Positions 15,486-20,446 of a DNA stretch of 20,446 nucleotides are shown one piece after another (within the stretch, counting starts at the first letter, position 1; every line of letters begins with the position of its first letter). The DNA comes from Syntrophobacter sp. SbD2 (GTDB lineage: Bacteria; Desulfobacterota; Syntrophobacteria; Syntrophobacterales; Syntrophobacteraceae): assembly GCA_900290385.1 (NCBI GenBank), contig OMSV01000206.1:320-20765 (forward strand), in the 5' to 3' direction. The notes beneath the pieces are model-generated. The model saw only the letters and a program-made list of their open reading frames with translations. It had not been told where the DNA came from and made no database searches. Both the position numbers and the translations under genes were made by a program.

Positions 15486-15522
15486 GTGCTGAGGGATGCT
15501 CTTAGCCTGAGCCCCTCAGCAC
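15486..15522 (+). terminator. Stable hairpin after the Cys-His-Ala-Pro gene
   Basis: GTGCTGAGGG (15486-15495) and CCCTCAGCAC (15513-15522) pair perfectly over ten bases, and GCTC/GAGC extends the stem inside the loop. It begins six bases after the stop codon. No T-run follows, so it may be an RNA-stabilising 3' end or a factor-dependent terminator. Confidence 0.5.
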
Positions 15523-15620
15523 CATCTCCGCTTGTTCCACCGGTTTTTACAAGCAACCTTTACTATGGTCTATAATGGGTTTCATTACATATTCAAGGCT
15601 GAGAACAAAGGCTGGCAAGC

Positions 15621-16091
15621 ATGCTCGCAATCGAAATCCCAGGATTTAAACGGTTGTTTCTGGCCAACCTGGTGCTTGACTACAACGGGACTTTGGCCTG
15701 CGACGGTAAAGTGATAACCGGTGTTGGGGAGAGGCTTGAGTTGCTCTCCGATCGTGTTCGGGTGCATGTCCTGACTGCGGATACTTTCGGCAGCGCAAAA
15801 GAGGAACTCGCAAAACTGCCCTGCCGGGTGTCGGTCATTTCTTCTGAAAATCAGGCCGAAGTCAAAGGAGACTACATAGGAGGTCTCGGCCCCGAAGAGT
15901 GCGTGGCGATTGGAAACGGAAGAAATGATCGTATTATGCTCAAGAGGGCCGCATTGGGTATCGCGCTGCTTCAGGCCGAAGCCGCATCCATCGAAGCACT
16001 GCTCGCTGCTGATATTCTTAGCCGGAATATACTAGATGCGCTGGACCTGCTGCTCCACCCGCTGCGTCTCACCGCTACCCTGCGTGACTGA
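15621..16091 (+). CDS. HAD-family hydrolase related to the P-type ATPase phosphorylation domain
   Basis: The 156-residue product resembles small soluble HAD proteins of the 'soluble P-type ATPase' kind. Motif I is LVLDYNGTLACDGK, with Asp as the expected nucleophile. A threonine-type motif II lies in VHVLTADTFG, a lysine in AEVKGDYI, and motif IV in CVAIGNGRNDRIML. These proteins lack membrane segments and usually act as phosphatases of unknown substrate. The start has only a weak ribosome binding site, and a strong hairpin separates it from the upstream peptide gene. It is probably a separate unit. Confidence 0.8.
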   Translation: MLAIEIPGFKRLFLANLVLDYNGTLACDGKVITGVGERLELLSDRVRVHVLTADTFGSAKEELAKLPCRVSVISSENQAEVKGDYIGGLGPEECVAIGNGRNDRIMLKRAALGIALLQAEAASIEALLAADILSRNILDALDLLLHPLRLTATLRD

Positions 16092-16191
16092 TCGGCCTGC
16101 ACGCGCGCGGTTACGCCCCGGCGCCGATTATTGCCAGGGTGTTCACACCCATAAGCGTTAACTTATACGATGAAAATCCCTGGAGCATAAA

Positions 16192-17274
16192 ATGTCAAAC
16201 GAGATCATTCAGGATCGCGCTTCCGGCGCCATCATGGGGGCCTTCATAGGCGATGCCCTGGCCCTGGGTCCTCACTGGTATTACAATCTCGCTGAACTTC
16301 GCCGCGACTACGGCGATTGGATCGACGGCTATACCGATCCCAAACCCGGCCGTTACCACTATGGACTCAGGGCAGGTCAACTTTCCCAGGCAGGTTTTAT
16401 TCTCACGCTCATGCTTCGCTCCCTCGTTGATTGCGGCGGTTACGATGCAGAGGATTTTTGCCGCCGGATGGATGAAGAACTCTTTCCGCTTCTCGACGGA
16501 ACACCGGTGAGCGGACCGGGGAGATACACCAGTCAGTCAATCCGGGAGGCATGGAGGCGCCGCGTGCAGCAGAACCTGCCATGGGGGCAAACCGGAGGCC
16601 ACGCGGATACCACCGAGGCAATCGAGCGCACCCTTGCCATAGCCGTTCGCTATGTGCTGCAACCCGCTCAGATGGCATCTGCCATAGCCGCCAATACCAT
16701 CCTTACCCAGACTGATGATACCGTGGTCTCGATGACTGTCGCCTTCGGCGCGGTGTTGAGTTTGCTGGTTCAGGGGCATACACTCGACCCGGAACTGTCG
16801 TCCAAACTCATGGAATTGGTAAAAAACGGGCAACTGCCCTTTCACGCCGTGACTCTCGACAATCTCCAGCCGCCACGTCCCGGGGACCCGGACCCACCCC
16901 GCGCCGGCCGGTTCGCCTCACCGGACGCCTTGCTTTCGCCCTCCTATATGGCCCAAGCGGCAGCGGACCCGCAAATCCACATAGAGCCAGCATGGAAGGT
17001 GTCCATCGTTTACGGCATGCCCTGCGCGATTTACCACCAGCTTCCTGCCGCCTACTATCTCGCTGCGCGGTTCCACAAAGATTTCGAAGCGGCCGTGCTC
17101 CATGCTGTAAATGGCGGCGGGCAAAACCAGGCGCGCGCCATCCTCACCGGGGCCCTCGCCGGCGCTCAAACCGGCTTTTCGGGCATCCCTCAACGCTTTC
17201 TCGACGGACTCGAAGAAGCGAGTGCACTCAGCAAACTGGTAGTGGACCTCGCTTCAAAGGCCGCAAGCCCATGA
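16192..17274 (+). CDS. ADP-ribosylglycohydrolase-like protein lacking usual metal ligands
   Basis: The 360-residue product has the all-helical ADP-ribosylglycohydrolase (DraG/ARH) layout. The N-terminal GAFIGDALALGPHWYY matches the family's GxxxGDAxG. An ANTILTQTDDTVVSMTVAFGA helix aligns with the central 'LTH' region, and NGGGQNQARAILTGALAGAQ aligns with the C-terminal GGDTDT-AIxGAxxGA motif. In active enzymes, acidic residues in the TDD and GGDxD motifs hold two metal ions. Here the first site reads AGQLSQAG and the last reads GGGQNQA. It may be a different hydrolase subfamily or a non-catalytic binder. The ATG follows GGAG. It lies 59 bases upstream of lipA and could be co-transcribed with it. 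Confidence 0.8.
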   Translation: MSNEIIQDRASGAIMGAFIGDALALGPHWYYNLAELRRDYGDWIDGYTDPKPGRYHYGLRAGQLSQAGFILTLMLRSLVDCGGYDAEDFCRRMDEELFPLLDGTPVSGPGRYTSQSIREAWRRRVQQNLPWGQTGGHADTTEAIERTLAIAVRYVLQPAQMASAIAANTILTQTDDTVVSMTVAFGAVLSLLVQGHTLDPELSSKLMELVKNGQLPFHAVTLDNLQPPRPGDPDPPRAGRFASPDALLSPSYMAQAAADPQIHIEPAWKVSIVYGMPCAIYHQLPAAYYLAARFHKDFEAAVLHAVNGGGQNQARAILTGALAGAQTGFSGIPQRFLDGLEEASALSKLVVDLASKAASP

Positions 17275-17333
17275 CCCCGATAAATGGAGCAGAAGATATT
17301 GGTTTTCCGGCCATTGAGGATTAAATTAAGAGA

Positions 17334-18236
17334 GTGGAAGATATGGTGCCGCACGAAGAGAAAAAACCGCGTATCCGCAAGCCCGATTGGCTGAAGCTAA
17401 AGCTTCCGGCAGGGCCGGATTACGAACTCGTCAGGTCTCTGATCAGCAACAGCACGCTTCATACGGTGTGTCAGGAAGCCAGATGCCCAAACCAGTGGGA
17501 ATGTTTTGCGGGTCATACGGCAGCTTTCCTGATTATGGGGCCTCGATGCACGCGAAACTGCCGCTTTTGTGCCGTGGAACACGGGCCTTTGAGACCAACC
17601 GATCCCGAGGAGCCTTTTCGAGTGGCCGAAGCTGCTCACGCTCTGGGATTGCGCTATGTCGTAGTCACTTCCGTCACCCGCGATGATCTTCCGGATGGTG
17701 GGGCCGCCATCTTTGCAGCAACCATAAGAGCAATTCGCAAGAAAATTCCGGATGTGCAGGTTGAAGTGTTGATCCCCGATTTTCAGGGCCGCCCGGAGCC
17801 GCTTCTTGCAGTGGCGGAAGCCCGCCCGGACGTATTGAACCACAACATCGAAACCGTAGAGCGGTTGTACCCCCCGGTCCGGCCGGGAGCTGAATATAAG
17901 CGTTCATCGCAACTTCTGCGCCGTGCTAAAGGCTTCAATGCTTCTCTTGCAATCAAGTCCGGTCTGATGCTTGGTCTGGGCGAGTTGCCCGAAGAGATAC
18001 ACCAGACTCTTCGGGACCTTTTGGATGCGGGTTGCAGCCTGCTAACTTTGGGCCAATACCTCCAGCCCTCGGCGGATCACATTCCGGTGGAACGCTTTGT
18101 TAGTCCATCAGAGTTTGACAACTGGAAAGAAATTGCCCTCTCGATGGGCTTTTGGCGGGTAGCGAGCGGTCCGCTTGTACGAAGTTCCTATCACGCCAAG
18201 GACCTCCTTAATACTGGTTTGCAACCTGATTTTTGA
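17334..18236 (+). CDS. lipA: Lipoyl synthase (radical SAM)
   Basis: LipA inserts two sulfurs into the protein-bound octanoyl chain made by LipB, completing lipoate on GcvH. Counting from the GTG start, the auxiliary 4Fe-4S cluster ligands are Cys46, Cys51 and Cys57 (CQEARCPNQWECF). The radical SAM cluster ligands are Cys72, Cys76 and Cys79 (RCTRNCRFCAV). The C-terminal RSSYHA motif completes the auxiliary site. VTSVTRDDLPDGGA and LNHNIETVERLYPPVRPGA are family segments. At about 300 residues it is full length. Either GTG 17334 or ATG 17343 may be the start; both have modest upstream signals. The next gene starts 31 bases downstream. Confidence 0.96.
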   Translation: MEDMVPHEEKKPRIRKPDWLKLKLPAGPDYELVRSLISNSTLHTVCQEARCPNQWECFAGHTAAFLIMGPRCTRNCRFCAVEHGPLRPTDPEEPFRVAEAAHALGLRYVVVTSVTRDDLPDGGAAIFAATIRAIRKKIPDVQVEVLIPDFQGRPEPLLAVAEARPDVLNHNIETVERLYPPVRPGAEYKRSSQLLRRAKGFNASLAIKSGLMLGLGELPEEIHQTLRDLLDAGCSLLTLGQYLQPSADHIPVERFVSPSEFDNWKEIALSMGFWRVASGPLVRSSYHAKDLLNTGLQPDF

Positions 18237-18267
18237 AAGAAGCGCATAATCGAAAGGGATTGCAGAG

Positions 18268-20446
18268 ATGGACCAGCCCAAAAGAACCGTCCTATACGAC
18301 AGGCATAAGGCCCTGGGCGCCCAGATGGTGGAATTCGGCGGTTGGGACATGCCGCTTCTATACCCCTCGGGAGTTGTGGAGGAACATTTGAACACACGCA
18401 GCGGCGTAGATATTTTTGACGTCTCTCACATGGGTCGATTTATCATTCGCGGCGCCAACGCGCTCCGGTTCGTCCAACATGTACTGACCAATAACGCCGA
18501 AGCGCTCGACCTGGCGCCAACAGGGGCGCAGTATACGCTCATCGCCAGTGAAACGGGAGCGGCTGTGGACGACGCATTTCTCTATCGGTTCGTTGAAGGA
18601 GAGTATCTGCTGGTCGTAAATGCCTCCAACCGAATAAAAGACTTAGAGCATCTGCGGCGTTATGCAGAGAGTTTCGACGGCGTCGAGCTGACCGACCACA
18701 CCTATGACATCGCCATGTTCGCATTGCAGGGGCCCAAATCCCGCGACCTGCTGGAGGCGGTCGTTGACGCTCCCACCGCGGCGCCCGCGGCGATTTTGCA
18801 AGCGGGCAAACCGGCTGGCGCTCCCAGCGCCCTTCCGGAGCCGTACCGCAATGCCGTGGGCGTTGCCAAGATCGCGGGCGCCGGGGTTATGGTGAGCCGC
18901 ACGGGTTACACCGGCGAACCTCTCGGTTTTGAACTTTTTGTTGACCGTGCAAACGCGGTGATGCTTTGGGACCTGTTTTTAGAGAAAGGGGCCAGGCCGG
19001 CAGGCCTCGCGGCGCGCGACACGCTGCGCCTGGAGTCCGCCCTTCCGCTCTACGGCCATGAGTATGGATACGACCCGGATGGTAAAGAAATCCCATGTTT
19101 TGCAGCGCCAATCGGCAAATTGGCCGTCAGCTTTTCACCACTTAAAGGCGACTTTATCGGGCGGGCGGCCCTGGAGAAACAGTTTGCGGCCTACTCCAAG
19201 ATTATCGCCCGCGACTACTCCGCCATCGCCGACCTGCCCCGCATGTTCAAATGTGTAACGTTGACAGGCCGGGGAATTGCCAGGGCCGGGGCTAAAGTCT
19301 TCAAGGGAGACAAGCACGTCGGCTACATATCGAGTGGCACGATGTCCCCCAGCTGGGTGTTCGAAGATCACGGGCTTCTTTCCAGGCAAACCGGTGAGCA
19401 CAAGCTGCGCGCAATCTGCCTGGCCTACATCGACAGCGACATCATAGAGGACGACAGGCTCAGCATCGATATCCGGGGAAAGCTCGTAGAAGCCGTCGTT
19501 GTGGAATACCATCTCCGGTCGGATGCGCCCCCGTATGCCCACCCTATTATTTACGGCCATGAACTTCCTCCCGGTGCTCCTATCCCAGCCCTTTCCTGCC
19601 CGCGGTCGGAGGAAGCTCCCAGCGGCCCCGCGGCGATTTTGCAAGCGGGCATCCCGGCTGGCGGTCCCACCGCTCTGCTTGAAAAGACACTGGAAAATAC
19701 CCGGTGGCGCCAGCATGAATGCATCAACCTGATACCTTCGGAGATGACCGCCTCACCGATGGCGCGCCTGTTATCCGTAATGGACCCTGCCTTCCGGTAT
19801 GCTGAGCATAAAGAGTCGAAGGCTTTTTATGATTCCGATATATTTTATTATCAGGGGACTGATTTCATCGCCGAAGTGGAACGGCTCCTTGAAATACAAA
19901 TGAAGGAATTCCTCGGCTGCGCTGAAGCCGATACCCGCGTTATCAGCGGGCAAATGGCCAATGCAACCGTGTTCAGCGCCATGGTCGACTACATCAACCG
20001 TGCCGACCGCCGGAGCGAGCCACGCCGTATTCGCCGGGTAATGAACAATCACATCGGCAAGGGAGGCCATCTCAGCGCACAGCCCATGGGCGCGCTTCGC
20101 GACTTCGTCGCCAGAGACCCCCACACCGAGCGTCCGGCCGTAGTAAATTTCCCGGTGCTTGCTGAAAACCCTTATAAAATCGATGTCCCCGCAGCCCTCG
20201 AACTGATCGGCGAATACCGGCCGGAGCTGATCATTTTTGGAAAAAGTATGGTTCTGCATAAAGAGCCGGTAGCCGAAATCCGCAGGTACCTGGATGCTGC
20301 CCACATCGATGCCGTGATAATGTATGATACGGCTCACGTACTCGGGCTTATAGGTCCTCATTTTCAGCAACCTTTTGCTGAAGGGGCCGACTTGGTTACC
20401 GCATCGACGCACAAGACGTTTTTCGGCACGCAGCGGGGCGTAATAG
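18268..20446 (+). CDS. gcvT: Fusion of aminomethyltransferase (GcvT) and serine hydroxymethyltransferase; 3' end outside the window
   Basis: One uninterrupted frame runs from the ATG 18268 to the window edge (726 codons seen). Residues 1 to about 410 are GcvT, which takes the aminomethyl group from GcvH to make 5,10-methylene-THF and ammonia. Hallmarks are FGGWDMPLLYPSGVVEEH, DVSHMGRF, the Asp101-Asp102 pair in the THF site, SRTGYTGEP and the ARDTLRLESALPLYGHE segment. From about residue 475 an SHMT domain begins: ECINLIPSEMTASP, then FRYAEHKESKAFY, ISGQMANATVFSA, MYDTAHVLGLIG and the PLP site STHKTFFGTQRG with Lys716. Only its first two-thirds are visible. The SHMT part is divergent from the usual 'LIASENF' type. 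Two copies of a palindromic repeat are translated in frame, one in GcvT (residues about 168-189) and one exactly in the linker (about 450-471). Lying 31 bases after lipA, it is probably in the same operon. Confidence 0.93.
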   Translation, partial: MDQPKRTVLYDRHKALGAQMVEFGGWDMPLLYPSGVVEEHLNTRSGVDIFDVSHMGRFIIRGANALRFVQHVLTNNAEALDLAPTGAQYTLIASETGAAVDDAFLYRFVEGEYLLVVNASNRIKDLEHLRRYAESFDGVELTDHTYDIAMFALQGPKSRDLLEAVVDAPTAAPAAILQAGKPAGAPSALPEPYRNAVGVAKIAGAGVMVSRTGYTGEPLGFELFVDRANAVMLWDLFLEKGARPAGLAARDTLRLESALPLYGHEYGYDPDGKEIPCFAAPIGKLAVSFSPLKGDFIGRAALEKQFAAYSKIIARDYSAIADLPRMFKCVTLTGRGIARAGAKVFKGDKHVGYISSGTMSPSWVFEDHGLLSRQTGEHKLRAICLAYIDSDIIEDDRLSIDIRGKLVEAVVVEYHLRSDAPPYAHPIIYGHELPPGAPIPALSCPRSEEAPSGPAAILQAGIPAGGPTALLEKTLENTRWRQHECINLIPSEMTASPMARLLSVMDPAFRYAEHKESKAFYDSDIFYYQGTDFIAEVERLLEIQMKEFLGCAEADTRVISGQMANATVFSAMVDYINRADRRSEPRRIRRVMNNHIGKGGHLSAQPMGALRDFVARDPHTERPAVVNFPVLAENPYKIDVPAALELIGEYRPELIIFGKSMVLHKEPVAEIRRYLDAAHIDAVIMYDTAHVLGLIGPHFQQPFAEGADLVTASTHKTFFGTQRGVI
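18769..18834 (+). repeat. Palindromic repeat family B, copy 1, inside GcvT
   Basis: It contains GCCCGC...GCGGGC (18783-18807) and GGCGCT-CCC-AGCGCC, and the shared core GCGGCGATTTTGCAAGCGGG. It is translated as AAPAAILQAGKPAGAPSAL, lengthening a loop before the SRTGYTGE motif where other GcvT proteins have no such segment. Confidence 0.75.
19615..19680 (+). repeat. Palindromic repeat family B, copy 2, at the GcvT-SHMT junction
   Basis: It has the same core as copy 1 in the same reading frame, translated as SGPAAILQAGIPAGGPTAL. The last stem reads GGCGGT-CCC-ACCGCT, so one base pair changed on both sides relative to copy 1 (C-G to G-C), keeping the hairpin. Confidence 0.75.

Noticed and set aside
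19771..20412. 213-codon minus-strand frame
   Set aside because: Antisense to the SHMT domain, which carries the PLP-lysine motif.

Overview
The window looks like chromosomal DNA of a Desulfobacterota-type (Syntrophobacter-like) anaerobe. This is an inference from gene content: a two-subunit glycine decarboxylase locus with lipoate genes, a CoA-disulfide-reductase/rhodanese fusion, toxin-antitoxin remnants, and many interspersed repeats of kinds common in that group. No rRNA or tRNA gene and no CRISPR array was seen.

Layout. Bases 1-2224 are mobile DNA: the C-terminal part of a REP-associated (RAYT/Y1) transposase on the minus strand, cut off by an IS1634-like insertion sequence (about 269-2224) with imperfect terminal inverted repeats. 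Bases 2546-3187 hold a vapBC toxin-antitoxin pair whose vapC carries a one-base frameshift. Bases 3713-7657 are minus-strand genes: a BPL_N/glutamine-amidotransferase-like protein, a CoA-disulfide-reductase-like flavoprotein with a rhodanese tail, and a small cysteine-rich zinc-ribbon protein. The gaps between them are packed with repeats. One hairpin repeat family also lies inside or at the 3' ends of two of these genes.

Bases 8576-20446 are organised around glycine and one-carbon metabolism: gcvH, gcvPA, gcvPB and lipB, then wrbA, then (after an interruption) lipA and a long open gene that fuses aminomethyltransferase (GcvT) to a serine hydroxymethyltransferase (SHMT) domain. Together these supply the H, P and T proteins, the two lipoate-attachment enzymes, and the enzyme that joins the methylene-THF product to a second glycine to give serine (or runs in reverse). 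The L protein (dihydrolipoamide dehydrogenase) is not in the window.

The interruption (13371-17274) holds a secreted transglutaminase-like protein, an orphan RelE-like protein, a HAD-type phosphatase-like protein and an ADP-ribosylglycohydrolase-like protein that seems to lack the usual metal ligands. In its middle is a previously unlisted small gene (15330-15479). It encodes a 49-residue peptide ending in five tandem Cys-His-Ala-Pro-(Ser/Thr) units, and has its own promoter, a palindrome over the -35 box, a strong ribosome binding site and a 3' hairpin.

The most interesting observations are the Cys-His-Ala-Pro peptide; the GcvT-SHMT fusion; and palindromic repeats translated in frame. One such repeat is the linker at the fusion junction, and its second copy lies within GcvT with a compensating base-pair change.
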